Shown here: piece by piece, positions 24,786-35,775 of the stretch | Position numbering within the stretch: position 1 is the stretch's first letter | Layout: each line of letters opens with the position of its first letter | DNA from: Candidatus Eisenbacteria bacterium | GTDB taxonomy: Bacteria; Eisenbacteria; RBG-16-71-46 | Reading direction: 5' to 3' | Length of the DNA: 64,000 bases | Assembly: GCA_020847735.1 (NCBI GenBank) | Contig: JADLBL010000019.1 | Span: 1-64,000 of the forward strand | Notes under the pieces: model-generated | The model's input: only the letters and a program-made list of their open reading frames with translations | Database searches by the model: none | Told to the model about the DNA's origin: nothing | Position numbers and translations under genes: made by a program

Positions 24786-25538
24786 GTGCTGCAGGTCGTG
24801 TGCATCAAGCAGGTCCCCGACACCGAGACGCGTGTCCGGGTCGCGACGGACGGACGGACGCTCGATCCGGCCGGCGTCACCTGGATCGTCAACCCGTACG
24901 ACGAGTTCGCCATCGAAGCGGCGCTGCAGCTCAAGGAGAAGACCGGCGCCGGCGAAGTCGTGGTCATCTCGCTGGGAGGTCCGGGCGTCGCGACCGCGAT
25001 TCGCAGTGCGCTCGCCATGGGCGCCGATCGTGCGATTCACCTGAAGTCGGACGCCCCGGCGCCGGATTCGCTGGGCGTGGCCCGCGCGCTCGCCGGCGCG
25101 ATCCGCGACCTCGGCGCCGAGATCGTCTGGTTCGGCAAGCAGGCCGTGGACGACGACGCGGCGCAGGTCGGACCGATGGTCGCCGAGTTGCTCGCCCTGC
25201 CCTGCGCGACGCTCGTCTCGAAGTTCGAGCTCGATGGCCGGACCGCGCGGATCGAGCGCGAGATCGAAGGCGGCCTCGAAATCGTCGAACTGCCGCTGCC
25301 CGCGGTGCTCACGACGGACAAGGGGCTCAACCAGCCGCGCTTCGCCTCGCTCAAGGGCATCATGGCCGCCAAGAAGAAGCCCATCGAGGAGCGCGCCGCC
25401 GACCTCGGGGGAGCGAACCTCGAAGTCCTCGCGCTCGAGTTGCCGCCCGCCCGCGCGGCCGGTCGCATCGTCGGCGAGGGAGTCGCGGCGGTGCCGGAGC
25501 TGGTGCGCGTCCTGCGCGAAGAAGCCAAGGTCCTTTGA
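24786..25538 (+). CDS. etfB: Electron transfer flavoprotein, beta subunit
   Basis: The 250-residue protein opens with VVCIKQVPDTETRVRV and has NPYDEFAIEAALQLKE and the AMP-binding GKQAVDDDAAQVGP, all hallmarks of EtfB. The C-terminal loop ALELPPARAAGRIV also fits. EtfB and EtfA form the soluble FAD carrier that takes electrons from acyl-CoA and other dehydrogenases to the quinone pool. I chose the GTG at 24786, which gives the normal N-terminus and has GAGG just upstream; earlier in-frame ATGs give an unrelated Arg-rich extension. etfA follows 29 bases later with its own Shine-Dalgarno. Confidence 0.94.
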   Translation: MLQVVCIKQVPDTETRVRVATDGRTLDPAGVTWIVNPYDEFAIEAALQLKEKTGAGEVVVISLGGPGVATAIRSALAMGADRAIHLKSDAPAPDSLGVARALAGAIRDLGAEIVWFGKQAVDDDAAQVGPMVAELLALPCATLVSKFELDGRTARIEREIEGGLEIVELPLPAVLTTDKGLNQPRFASLKGIMAAKKKPIEERAADLGGANLEVLALELPPARAAGRIVGEGVAAVPELVRVLREEAKVL

Positions 25539-25567
25539 TTCTCTGAGAGTCATCCGGGGAGGACGAC

Positions 25568-26539
25568 GTGAGCATTCTGGTGTTCCTCGAGCAGCGCGAA
25601 GGCCAGCTGCGTTCCGTTTCGCGCGAAGCGCTCGGCGAGGCGACGCGCCTCGCGGCGGAGCTGGGCGGTCCGGTGACGGGCGTGTGCTGCGCCGCGGCCG
25701 ATCCGGGCCTCGCGGCGCTGGGAGACGCGGGCGCCGACCGTGTGCTGCTCGCGAAGCACGAATCGTTCGCCGCCTACGAAGGCGCCGCCTTCGCCGCGGC
25801 GGTCGCGGCGGCGGTCGCCGCCACCCACGCGAAGGTCGTTCTGCTGCCGGCCTCCTCGCTCGGCAAGGACCTCGCGGCACGGCTGGCGGCGCGCCTCGGC
25901 GTCGGACTCGCGTCCGACTGTACGTCGCTCGCCGTGGAAGGCGGTCGCCTGGTGGCCCGGCGCCCCGTCCTCGCGGGAAAGGCGATCCAGAAGCTCGCGT
26001 TTCCGGCTTCGCCGGCCATCGCGTCGCTGCGTCCCAAGGCGTTCGCGGCCGTTTCCGGAGCGGGCCGGGCGGGGACGGTGGAAGCGCTGGCCGCTTCCGT
26101 GGACACATCGCTGCCGCGCGCCCGCGTGACCGGAACCTCGGCGGCGAAGGGCGGCAAGGTGGACCTGACCGAGGCCGAGATCATCGTCTCGGGCGGGCGC
26201 GGCATGAAGGGCCCGGAGCACTTCGCGCTGATCGAGCAGCTTGCCGACGCCCTGGGCGGAAGCGTGGGCGCCTCGCGTGCGGTCGTGGACGCCGGCTGGC
26301 GCCCGCATGGCGAGCAGGTGGGGCAGACCGGCAAGACCGTTTCGCCGCGGCTCTACGTCGCGATCGGAATCAGCGGCGCGATCCAGCACCTTGCCGGCAT
26401 GACTTCGTCGCGCTGCATCGTCGCGATCAACAAGGATCCCGACGCTCCCATCTTCAAGGTCGCCGACTACGGCATCGTCGGCGACGCGTTCGAGGTCGTG
26501 CCGGCGCTCACCGAGGCGGTTCGGCAGCTTCATCGCTGA
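25568..26539 (+). CDS. etfA: Electron transfer flavoprotein, alpha subunit
   Basis: The 323-residue protein has a variable N-terminal domain and the highly conserved FAD-binding C-terminal part: [42 protein letters not shown] and [10 protein letters not shown]. These contact the flavin. It pairs with EtfB. The GTG at 25568 follows GGGAGGACGAC. The complex I operon starts about 100 bases later from a separate promoter. No ETF:quinone oxidoreductase gene is nearby, so the electron outlet must be encoded elsewhere. Confidence 0.94.
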   Translation: MSILVFLEQREGQLRSVSREALGEATRLAAELGGPVTGVCCAAADPGLAALGDAGADRVLLAKHESFAAYEGAAFAAAVAAAVAATHAKVVLLPASSLGKDLAARLAARLGVGLASDCTSLAVEGGRLVARRPVLAGKAIQKLAFPASPAIASLRPKAFAAVSGAGRAGTVEALAASVDTSLPRARVTGTSAAKGGKVDLTEAEIIVSGGRGMKGPEHFALIEQLADALGGSVGASRAVVDAGWRPHGEQVGQTGKTVSPRLYVAIGISGAIQHLAGMTSSRCIVAINKDPDAPIFKVADYGIVGDAFEVVPALTEAVRQLHR

Positions 26540-26560
26540 GGCCCGGGGCGGGCCGTCGCC

Positions 26561-26589
26561 TTGACGACCCGCGGACACGCTCTTAGGTT
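26561..26589 (+). promoter_or_regulatory. Promoter of the complex I operon
   Basis: TTGACG (26561-26566), 17 bases, TAGGTT (26584-26589), the same -10 as the acyl-CoA ligase promoter. It leaves a leader of about 45 bases before nuoA. Confidence 0.6.
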
Positions 26590-26640
26590 TCATGGTTGGG
26601 CGCATGGCGCGCCCCGCCGCGAGAGGGAAACCACGTTCCG

Positions 26641-26994
26641 ATGCTGCCCTACGTCCCCGTCCTGCTGTTCGTGCTGGTCGGACTTGGCTTCGCCGCCGTC
26701 ACGATCGGGCTGTCCACGTTCATCGTCCCGCGCTACCGGAACGCGGTGAAGGACAGCGCCTACGAGTGCGGCGTGGAGCCGGTGGGCAACGCCCGCAGCC
26801 GCTTCTCGGTGAAGTTCTACCTCGTGGCCGTGCTGTTCATCCTGTTCGACATCGAAGCCGTCTTCCTCTACCCGTGGGCCGTGTCGTTCAAGTGGCTGGG
26901 GCTGTACGGCGTCATCGAGATGGTGTTGTTCATCGCCATCCTGCTGGCGGGCTACTTCTATCTGCTGCGCAAAGGCGCCCTGGAATGGGACTGA
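26641..26994 (+). CDS. nuoA: NADH-quinone oxidoreductase subunit A
   Basis: The 117-residue protein has three membrane helices and the signature loop YECGVEPVGNARSRFSVKFY, followed by LFDIEAVFLYPWA. This subunit lies at the junction of the hydrophilic and membrane arms of complex I and helps shape the quinone site. The loop Cys in ECGVEP is present. It is the first gene of the operon, directly behind the promoter. GAGAGGGAAACC lies before the ATG. Confidence 0.97.
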   Translation: MLPYVPVLLFVLVGLGFAAVTIGLSTFIVPRYRNAVKDSAYECGVEPVGNARSRFSVKFYLVAVLFILFDIEAVFLYPWAVSFKWLGLYGVIEMVLFIAILLAGYFYLLRKGALEWD

Positions 26995-27045
26995 CGGCGC
27001 CGATCCGCTGGCGGTACACGTTCCTCCGAGCCGCCGAGGTGTCCC

Positions 27046-27663
27046 GTGCCTGACTCCACCGGGGGCAACCCCTTCCGAACGCTTTCGCCGGCCGCATCCG
27101 CGACCCCGGACCCGGGCCTCGTCCTGCCGCGCACCGAGGAGGACAACCTGCGCGAGGAGGTCGAGCGCGGCGTGATCTTCACGAAGCTCGAGTCGGTGGT
27201 GAACTGGGCGGTGAACAACGCCCGCGCGAACTCGATCTGGCCGCTGAGCTTCGGTCTCGCCTGCTGCGCGATCGAAATGATGGCGGTCGCCGGGCCGCGC
27301 TTCGACATCTCGCGCTTCGGCGCCGAGGTGTACCGGGGCTCGCCACGGCAGGCCGACCTGATGATCGTGGCCGGGCGCGTGTCCATCAAGATGGCGCCGG
27401 TCGTGCGGCAGCTCTACGAACAGATGACCGAGCCCAAGTGGGTGATCTCGATGGGCGCCTGCGCCTCGTGCGGCGGCGTGTTCAACAACTACGCGATCCT
27501 GCAGGGCGTGGACAAGGTCGTGCCGGTGGACGTGTACGTGCCCGGCTGTCCGCCCCGCCCCGAGGGCCTGCTCTACGGCGTGCTCAAGCTTCAGGAGAAG
27601 ATCCTCGCGTCGAAGCCCGAACTCGGGCCGATCGGACGCAAGCGCCGCAAGGGCGTCGCCTGA
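27046..27663 (+). CDS. nuoB: NADH-quinone oxidoreductase subunit B
   Basis: The 205-residue subunit binds the last iron-sulfur cluster (N2) next to quinone. The cluster ligands are visible: the tandem Cys pair in LACCAIEMM, one Cys in MGACASCGG and one in [10 protein letters not shown]. About 40 residues precede the core and carry no recognisable motif. The GTG at 27046 is the first reasonable start. The stop overlaps the nuoC ATG (TGATG). Confidence 0.97.
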   Translation: MPDSTGGNPFRTLSPAASATPDPGLVLPRTEEDNLREEVERGVIFTKLESVVNWAVNNARANSIWPLSFGLACCAIEMMAVAGPRFDISRFGAEVYRGSPRQADLMIVAGRVSIKMAPVVRQLYEQMTEPKWVISMGACASCGGVFNNYAILQGVDKVVPVDVYVPGCPPRPEGLLYGVLKLQEKILASKPELGPIGRKRRKGVA

Positions 27664-28226
27664 TGGCGACGACGGCGGAACGGGTGGACCTCAGGCTGCG
27701 CGAGCGGTTTCCGACCGTGGCGCTGGAGCGCCTCGAGGGCCCCGCCATCCGCGACTGGACCCTGATCGTGCCGGCCGACGCGCTCGTCGAGGTCTGCACC
27801 TTCCTGCGCGACGACCCCGAGCTGGACTTCGCGATGCTCTCGTGGGTCGGCGGGGTGGACTGGCTGCCGCGCGTGCCGCGCTTCGAGACCGTCTACAACC
27901 TGCTTTCGCTGTCGAACGCGCTGCGCTTCACGCTCAAGGTAAGGATTCCCGAGGAGAACCCGCGGGTTCCGAGCGTGACGGGCGTGTGGCCGACGGCCAA
28001 CTGGCACGAGCGCGAGACCTTCGACTTCTACGGGATCGAGTTCACGGGACATCCCGACCTGACGCGCATCCTGCTGCCCGAGGACTGGGTCGGCTGGCCG
28101 CTGCGCAAGGACTCGCCGCTCGGCTACGAGGAAGTGGCGTTCACGCACAACTCCCCGAACCGCGTGAAGCCCGATCCCGCGTTGCGCAAGCTCGCGCCGA
28201 AGAAGGTCAAGTACCGTGCGCAATGA
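27663..28226 (+). CDS. nuoC: NADH-quinone oxidoreductase subunit C (30 kDa)
   Basis: The 187-residue protein carries the 30-kDa-subunit signature: LRFTLKVRIPEENPRVPSVT, then WHERETFDFYGIEFTGHPDL and LRKDSPLGYEE. It is a structural part of the Q module and contains no cofactor. It is separate from nuoD here (fused in some bacteria). The ATG overlaps the nuoB stop, and the nuoD start lies eleven bases inside its 3' end. Confidence 0.96.
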   Translation: MATTAERVDLRLRERFPTVALERLEGPAIRDWTLIVPADALVEVCTFLRDDPELDFAMLSWVGGVDWLPRVPRFETVYNLLSLSNALRFTLKVRIPEENPRVPSVTGVWPTANWHERETFDFYGIEFTGHPDLTRILLPEDWVGWPLRKDSPLGYEEVAFTHNSPNRVKPDPALRKLAPKKVKYRAQ

Positions 28227-29400
28227 GACCATGACGCTGAACATGGGGCCGCAGCACCCCTCCACGCATGGCGTGCTGCGGGTGGCCCTCGAACTGGACG
28301 GCGAAACGATCGTCAAGGCGAAGCCAATCATCGGCTACCTGCACACGGGCATGGAGAAGCAGGCCGAGTACAAGACCTACACGCAGTCCATCCCGCAGAC
28401 CGACCGGATGGACTACATCTCGCCCCTGTCGAACAACCTGGCGTTCTGTCTCGCGGCCGAGAAGCTGCTGGGCATCGAGCCGCCCGCGCGCGTGCAGGCG
28501 ATTCGCGTCCTGCTCTGCGAGCTGACCCGCATCTCGTCCCACTGCGTCTGGGTCGGCACGCACGCCATCGACATCGGGGCGCTGACCGTCTTCTGGTACT
28601 CGTTCCGCGAGCGCGAGAAGGTCCTGTCCATCTACGACATGGTCGCCGGCGCCCGCATGACCTCGTCGTACTTCCGTGTCGGCGGCCTGTCCATGGACAT
28701 TCCGGAAGGATTCCTGGAGCGCTGCGAGAAGTTCGTGGCCGAGATGCCAGGCCACGTGGACGAGTACGAGAACATGCTCACGAAGAACCCCATCTGGCTC
28801 GCGCGCACCCGCGACGTCGCGCTGCTCCCGGCGAAGGACGCGGTCGCGTGGGGCGTCACCGGGCCGTCGCTGCGCGGCTCCGGTGTGCGCTACGACATCC
28901 GCCGGAACGAACCCTATTCGGGCTACGACACCTACGACTTCGAGGTCCCGGTCGGGCGCGGCGTGGGCGACGCCTACGACCGCTACCTGGTCCGCATGGC
29001 CGAGATGCGGCAGTCCGTGCGCATCGCGAAGCAGGCCATCGCGCGCATCCGCGAACTGGGCGAGAAGGGGCTTTACCGGGTGCGGGACTACAAGTACGTG
29101 CTGCCTCCCAAGGAGGAGGTGAAGACCTCGATGGAGGCCCTCATCCACCACTTCAAGATCGTCTCGCACGGGTTCTTCCCGCCCGTCGGCGAGGCGTACG
29201 CGGCGGTCGAGGCCCCCAAGGGCGAGCTGGGCTTCTGGTTCGTGAGCGACGGCTCGCCGCGGCCGTGGCGCATGAAGGTCCGCAGCCCCTCCTTCATCAA
29301 CCTGCAGGCGCTGCCGCTCATGATCGAAGGCCGGCTGATCGCCGACGTGATCGCCGCCATCGGCAGCATTGACATCGTGCTGGGAGAGGTGGACCGGTGA
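28216..29400 (+). CDS. nuoD: NADH-quinone oxidoreductase subunit D (49 kDa)
   Basis: The 394-residue subunit forms the quinone pocket with NuoB. It shows NMGPQHPSTHGVLR, the loop that carries the quinone-head His, then YLHTGMEK and the C-terminal GSIDIVLGEVDR. The GTG at 28216 overlaps nuoC by eleven bases; an ATG five codons on (MTLNMGPQ) is an alternative start. The overlap with nuoE is GTGA. Confidence 0.97.
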   Translation: MRNETMTLNMGPQHPSTHGVLRVALELDGETIVKAKPIIGYLHTGMEKQAEYKTYTQSIPQTDRMDYISPLSNNLAFCLAAEKLLGIEPPARVQAIRVLLCELTRISSHCVWVGTHAIDIGALTVFWYSFREREKVLSIYDMVAGARMTSSYFRVGGLSMDIPEGFLERCEKFVAEMPGHVDEYENMLTKNPIWLARTRDVALLPAKDAVAWGVTGPSLRGSGVRYDIRRNEPYSGYDTYDFEVPVGRGVGDAYDRYLVRMAEMRQSVRIAKQAIARIRELGEKGLYRVRDYKYVLPPKEEVKTSMEALIHHFKIVSHGFFPPVGEAYAAVEAPKGELGFWFVSDGSPRPWRMKVRSPSFINLQALPLMIEGRLIADVIAAIGSIDIVLGEVDR

Positions 29401-29902
29401 GTCACGCGCCCGTGATGCCGGCGGAGGCGCCGGCCGCGCTCGAGTGGCCCGACGACGTCGCGCGCGAAGTGGCCGAGGCGATCTCGCACTATCCCGTGAA
29501 GCGCTCGGCCATCCTGCCGCTGCTGTGGCTGGCGCAGCGCACCTGGGGATGGGTGCCGCCCGCGGCGCTGCGCCTCGTCGCGCGCACGCTCGGCCTGGAC
29601 GAACCCGAGGTGTTCGGCGTCGCGACCTTCTACACGATGTTCAACCTTCAGCCCGTGGGCCGTCACCATCTGCAGGTGTGCATGACGCTGTCCTGTTCGC
29701 TCATGGGCTCGGACCGCCTGTTCCGGCACCTCGAGCAGCGGCTCGGCGTCGGCCACGGCGAGACGACGCCCGACGGGCGCTTCACGCTGCGTCGCGTCGA
29801 GTGCCTCGCCTCCTGCGGCAGCGGGCCGTGCATGCAGGTGGGCTTCGATTACCACGAGAACCTCGACGAAGCGGCGGTGGACGCTCTCCTGGAGAGGCTC
29901 GA

Positions 29903-29906
<4 letters not shown>
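29397..29906 (+). CDS. nuoE: NADH-quinone oxidoreductase subunit E (24 kDa)
   Basis: The 169-residue thioredoxin-like subunit binds the 2Fe-2S cluster N1a. The four ligands lie in VCMTLSCSLMG and VECLASCGSGP. The helical N-terminal part (KRSAILPLLWLAQRTWGWVP) docks to NuoF. It belongs to the NADH-oxidising module. GTGA overlaps join it to both nuoD and nuoF. Confidence 0.96.
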
Positions 29907-31206
<1,300 letters not shown>

Positions 31207-31210
<4 letters not shown>

Positions 31211-33903
31211 GCGGCCTGGTTCGCGTCACCATCAACGACCGCACGATCGAGGTTCCCGCGGGCACGCTCGTGACCGACGCGGCGCGGGCCGCCGAAGTCC
31301 ATGTGCCGATCTTCTGCTCGCACTCGAAGCTGCCGCCGCTCGGCGCCTGCCGCATCTGCGTGGTCGAGGTCGGAACGCCGCGCCTCGGACCGGACCGCAA
31401 GCCGGTGATCGGTCCCGACGGCCGCCCCGAGATCGCGTGGAACCCCAAGGTCCAGACGGGCTGCACGACGCCGGTCAGCGAGGGGATGGTCGTGCGCACC
31501 CAGTCGCCGGTCGCGCTCGACGCACGCAAGGGCGTCATGGAGTTCCTGCTCATCAACCACCCGCTGGACTGCCCGGTGTGCGACGAGGGCGGAGAGTGCC
31601 AGCTGCAGGATCTCGCGTTCGCGTTCGGCGACGACTTCTCGCGCATGGACGAAGCCAAGCGCACGTTCGAGTCCGAGGACCTCGGGCCGATCGTGAAGAA
31701 GGAAGCGAACCGCTGCATCGTCTGCATGCGCTGCGTGCGCTATTGCGACGAGGTGATGGGCGAGGACGCGCTCACCGCGCACCAGCGCGGCGTGCGCACC
31801 GAGATCTCGTCCTTCAACCGCCAGCCCCTCGACTGCGAGCAGTGCGGCAACTGCATCGAGGTCTGTCCGGTCGGCGCGCTCACGGCCGTGCCGTACCGCT
31901 TCAAGGCGCGCCCCTGGGACCTGCGCCAGCACATCAGCGTGTGCCCGTACTGTTCGAACGGCTGCTCCGTCCGCCTGGGCGTTCGCGGCATGGAGATCCT
32001 GCGCGCGCGCGGCACCGAGTACCGCGGCGTGAACCAGGAGTACCTGTGCGTGCGCGGGCGCTTCGGCTACGGATTCGTGAACGCCGCCGACCGGCTGTCC
32101 GCGCCGCTGGTGCGCGCCGGCGAGTCGCTGCAGCCGTCGTCGTGGGACGACGCGGTCGCCTTCGTGGCGATGCGCCTGGGCGACCTCGCGCGCGCGCACG
32201 GCCCCGAGTCCATCGCCTTCCTCGGTGGGGAGCGGCTCAACGTCGAGGAGCAGTACCTGTTCCAGAAGCTGGCGCGCGGCGTTCTCGGCACGAACCACGT
32301 GGACGCGCGCACCCGCTTCACCTCGAAGGTGCCCGGCGACGCGATCCTGCGGGCCACGGGCGGCGGCCGGCCGGCCCTGACGTTCGACGAGCTGTGCAGC
32401 GCCCAGGAGGCGCTGGTGCTGTTCGAGGACCTGCAGGGCGAGTCGCCGTTCGCGCAGGCCGTGCTGATCCGCGGCCAGCACCAGCGGGGCCTGCACCTGA
32501 CGGTCGCGCACCCTCGGCGCGTCAAGCTCGCGCGCCCGAAGTTCCAGGGCGAGTGGCTGGGCGTGAAGCCCGGCGCCGAGCTGGCGCTGGTGAACGCGCT
32601 GACGAAGGCCGCCCTCGATCTGGGCGATCCGGAGAAGCCGGCGTCCGCCGGCACGTGGGGGCTCGACGCCCTCAAGGCCTCGCTGTCCGCGCTGACGGGC
32701 GATTCGGTCGAGCGGGAGACGGGCGTTCCCGCGGCGGCGGTCGCGGCGGCGGCGAAGCGGCTGCGCTCGGCCGGGCGCAGGGCGATCGTCTTCGGCCGCG
32801 GCGTGGCGGAGCACCCGCAGGCGGCGGCCCTGCTGCAGGCGATCGAGAACCTCGCCTGGGCGACGGGCGCGATCACCGACGCGCGCTCGAGCGTGATGTA
32901 CGCCGGGCCGCAGCACGACTCGCAGGGCGCGCTCGACATGGGTCTCGTGCCCGACTTCCTGCCCGGGTACGTGCCGCTCGGCGACGCCGCGGGTCGCGAA
33001 GCGTTCGAGAAAGGCTGGGGCCGCGCGCTCGATCGCCCGGCGGGTCGGAGCGCGCTCGAGATTCTCGAGGCCGCGGCGGCCGGAAGTGTGAAGGCGCTGT
33101 GGATCGCCAGCGACCACCTGCTGCAGAGCGCGCCGGACCGCGCGCTCGTCGAGAAGGCGCTCGCCACGGCCGAGCTGGTGATCGTCAACGAACTCTTCCT
33201 GACCGGCACGGCGCAGGCCGCGGACGTCGTTTTCCCGGTCGCGTCGTTCGCCGAGAAGGACGGCGTGGTCGTGAACAGCGAACGCCGCCTGCAGAAGTCC
33301 TCGCGCGCGCTTTCGCCCCGGCGCGGCACGCGCGCCGACTGGGAGGTCTTCCAGGCCGTCGCCCAGGCGCTGGGCGCGCCGTGGAAGTACCGCACGACCG
33401 AGGACGTCTTCCGCGAGATCGCACGGCTCGTGCCCGGCTACCAGGGCGCGAGCTGGGCGGCGCTGCTGCCGAACGGCTGGACGTGGAGCGCCTCGCGCCG
33501 CCCCGCCTCGCTCGCGCCGGCGGGCGCGCCCGCGGCGGCCGCGGGCGCCGGTCACTGGCTGCTCGCGGGCGGTACGCTGTTCACGCAGGGCAGCCTGACC
33601 GCGCGCTCGGCGCCGCTGGCCAACCTCGCCGGGCAGGCGCGGGCGTACCTGAACGGCGCCGAGGCCTCGAAGCTCGGACTGTCCGCCGGCGATCCGCTGA
33701 CGCTCGAGGGCCCCGCGGGCTCGCTGACGCTGCCCTACGAACCCGACGATTCGGTTCCGCCGGGGGCGGTGTTCGTGCCCTACGCCTACGCTGCGGCCGG
33801 ACTCAACCGCCTCGGCGCGCCGCAGGGCGCGGGGCTGCGGGTGAACCTCCACAAGGCGGCCACGGCCGCCGCCGCGCCGGCCGGCGCCGTGGGGAGATCA
33901 TGA
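31207..33903 (+). CDS. nuoG: NADH-quinone oxidoreductase subunit G (75 kDa)
   Basis: The 898-residue subunit chains several clusters. Ligands are visible for N1b (FCSHSKLPPLGACRIC and a later TGC), N4 (HPLDCPVCDEGGECQ) and N5 (RCIVCMRCVRYC with CEQCGNCIEVCP). An extra cluster of the N7 type is also present (CPYCSNGC and YLCVRGRFGYG). The remaining 600 residues are a molybdopterin-oxidoreductase-like domain that holds no cofactor in complex I. The length is at the long end because of an Ala/Gly-rich C-terminal part. GTG at 31207 overlaps nuoF. Confidence 0.96.
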
Positions 33904-34943
33904 CCGCGCTCTGGAACAACGAGGTCTTCCAGGTCGCCTTCTGGGCGACGGTGAAGGTGGCGATCATCCTCAACGCGCTGCTCGGGCTCGTGACCTACCT
34001 GATCTACGCCGAGCGCAAGATCTGCGGTCACATGCAGGCGCGCACCGGCCCGAACCGGGTCGGACCGCTGGGGCTCGTGCAGACGATCGCGGACGTGGTC
34101 AAGCTGCTCCTGAAGGAGGAGTTCACGCCCGCGGGAGCGAACAAGATCCTGTTCCACCTCGCGCCCGTCCTGGCGGTGTTTCCCGCGATCGTGACCTTCT
34201 CGGTGATCCCGATGGGGCCGCCGCCGGTGTTCGTGGTCACCGACCTCAACGTCGGCCTGCTGCTGTTCCTCGCGATGTCGAGCCTCGGCGTGTACGCGAT
34301 CACGCTCGCGGGCTGGTCGTCGAACAACAAGTACGCGCTGCTCGGGGGCCTGCGTGCCTCCGCGCAGATGATCTCGTACGAGCTGGCGATGGGACTGTCC
34401 GTGATCCCGGTGGTGATGAAGGCGGGCACGCTGTCGCTGGTCGGCATCGTCGAGGCGCAGTCCGGGTTCTACCGCCCGTTCGCCGGTCTGCCGCTCGCGC
34501 TGCCCAACTGGGGGATCTTCCACTGGTTCCTCGTCCTGCCGTTCGTGATCTTCCTGATCACGATGTTCGCCGAAACGAACCGGACGCCGTTCGACCTGCC
34601 TGAGGCCGAAGGCGAGCTCGTGGCCGGGTTCCACACCGAGTACTCGAGCATGAAGTGGGCGCTGTTCTTTCTCGGCGAATACATGAACATGATCGTCATC
34701 AGCTCGATCTGCGTCACGCTGTTCTTCGGCGGCTGGCATGGCCCCGGGCCGGCGGCGCTGGGCTTCGTGTGGTATCTGCTCAAGCTCCTCGCGCTGCTGT
34801 TCCTGTTCATCTGGGTGCGGTGGACGTTCCCGCGGCTGCGTTACGACCAGCTCATGAATTTCGGCTGGAAGGTGCTCCTGCCCGGGGCGCTGGCCAACGT
34901 CGTCATCGCGACGATCTGGATGTACGCGCGGGGGAACGGCTGA
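33900..34943 (+). CDS. nuoH: NADH-quinone oxidoreductase subunit H
   Basis: The 347-residue membrane subunit has about eight helices and the conserved loops [20 protein letters not shown] and [20 protein letters not shown], which frame the entrance of the quinone channel. Its stop overlaps directly with the nuoJ start (TGATG at 34941-34945). The gene for NuoI, which sits between them in most bacteria, is missing. Confidence 0.97.
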   Translation: MTALWNNEVFQVAFWATVKVAIILNALLGLVTYLIYAERKICGHMQARTGPNRVGPLGLVQTIADVVKLLLKEEFTPAGANKILFHLAPVLAVFPAIVTFSVIPMGPPPVFVVTDLNVGLLLFLAMSSLGVYAITLAGWSSNNKYALLGGLRASAQMISYELAMGLSVIPVVMKAGTLSLVGIVEAQSGFYRPFAGLPLALPNWGIFHWFLVLPFVIFLITMFAETNRTPFDLPEAEGELVAGFHTEYSSMKWALFFLGEYMNMIVISSICVTLFFGGWHGPGPAALGFVWYLLKLLALLFLFIWVRWTFPRLRYDQLMNFGWKVLLPGALANVVIATIWMYARGNG

Positions 34944-35470
34944 TGGTTCCCGCGCTCTTCCTCGGCTTCGCCGCGCTGCTCGTCGCGACCGCGCTGATGG
35001 TGATCCTCCACCGCAACCCGGTGACGAGCGCGCTGTTCCTGGTGCTGTCCTTCTGCTCGCTCGCCGGGATCTACATCCTGCTGCGCGCCGAGTTCCTCGG
35101 GATGGTGCAGGTGATCGTGTACGCGGGCGCCATCATGGTGCTGTTCCTGTTCGTCATCATGTACATGAACCTCCAGCACGACGTCGAAACGGGCGCGCAG
35201 ATCGCGGTCCGGAGGGGCATCGGCTGGATGGTCGGCGGGCTGCTGCTGCTGTTCGCGGGCCTGCTCGCCTTCCGCGGCTGGGCGCCCGGGCCGGTCGCGG
35301 CGGAGCTGCCGGCGCAGGGGAACGGCAACGCGGCGGCGATCGGCAAGGTGCTCTACTCGCGATTCCTGTTCCCGTTCGAGATCACGTCCGTGCTGCTGCT
35401 GGTCGCCATGGTCGGCGCGATCGTGCTGGCCAAGGGGCGCCCGAGCTCGTCCGACACGGAGGCCGCATGA
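34943..35470 (+). CDS. nuoJ: NADH-quinone oxidoreductase subunit J
   Basis: The 175-residue protein has five membrane helices, including the mobile third one ([20 protein letters not shown]) with the pi-bulge typical of NuoJ. It transmits conformational change from the quinone site to the proton pumps. ATGA overlap with nuoK; TGATG overlap with nuoH, leaving no room for nuoI. Confidence 0.95.
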   Translation: MVPALFLGFAALLVATALMVILHRNPVTSALFLVLSFCSLAGIYILLRAEFLGMVQVIVYAGAIMVLFLFVIMYMNLQHDVETGAQIAVRRGIGWMVGGLLLLFAGLLAFRGWAPGPVAAELPAQGNGNAAAIGKVLYSRFLFPFEITSVLLLVAMVGAIVLAKGRPSSSDTEAA

Positions 35471-35769
35471 TCCCCCTCGGCTGGTCGCTCGGGCTGAGCG
35501 CGATCCTGTTCTGCATCGGGGTCGTGGGCGTGCTCGTACGGCGCAACGCGCTCGTCATCTTCATGTCCATCGAGCTCATGCTGAACGCGGCGAATCTCGC
35601 GTTCGTGGCGCTCGCGGCGCACCTGAACTCGCTCGACGGGCAGATCTTCGTCTTCTTCGTGATGACCGTGGCCGCGGCGGAAGTGGCCGTGGGGCTGGCG
35701 ATCATCGTCAACGTCTTCCGGCTCCGCGAGACGGTCTTCGTGGACGAGATCAACCTGCTGAAGGGCTAG
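35467..35769 (+). CDS. nuoK: NADH-quinone oxidoreductase subunit K
   Basis: The 100-residue subunit has three helices and the membrane glutamates of the proton path ([16 protein letters not shown] and [12 protein letters not shown]). Normal family length. It is followed after six bases by nuoL. Confidence 0.96.
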   Translation: MIPLGWSLGLSAILFCIGVVGVLVRRNALVIFMSIELMLNAANLAFVALAAHLNSLDGQIFVFFVMTVAAAEVAVGLAIIVNVFRLRETVFVDEINLLKG

Positions 35770-35775
35770 GGGCGC

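Noticed and set aside
26540-26560. A short GGCCC/GGGCC inverted repeat after etfA as a terminator
   Set aside because: Only five pairs; too weak to separate from background in DNA this GC-rich.
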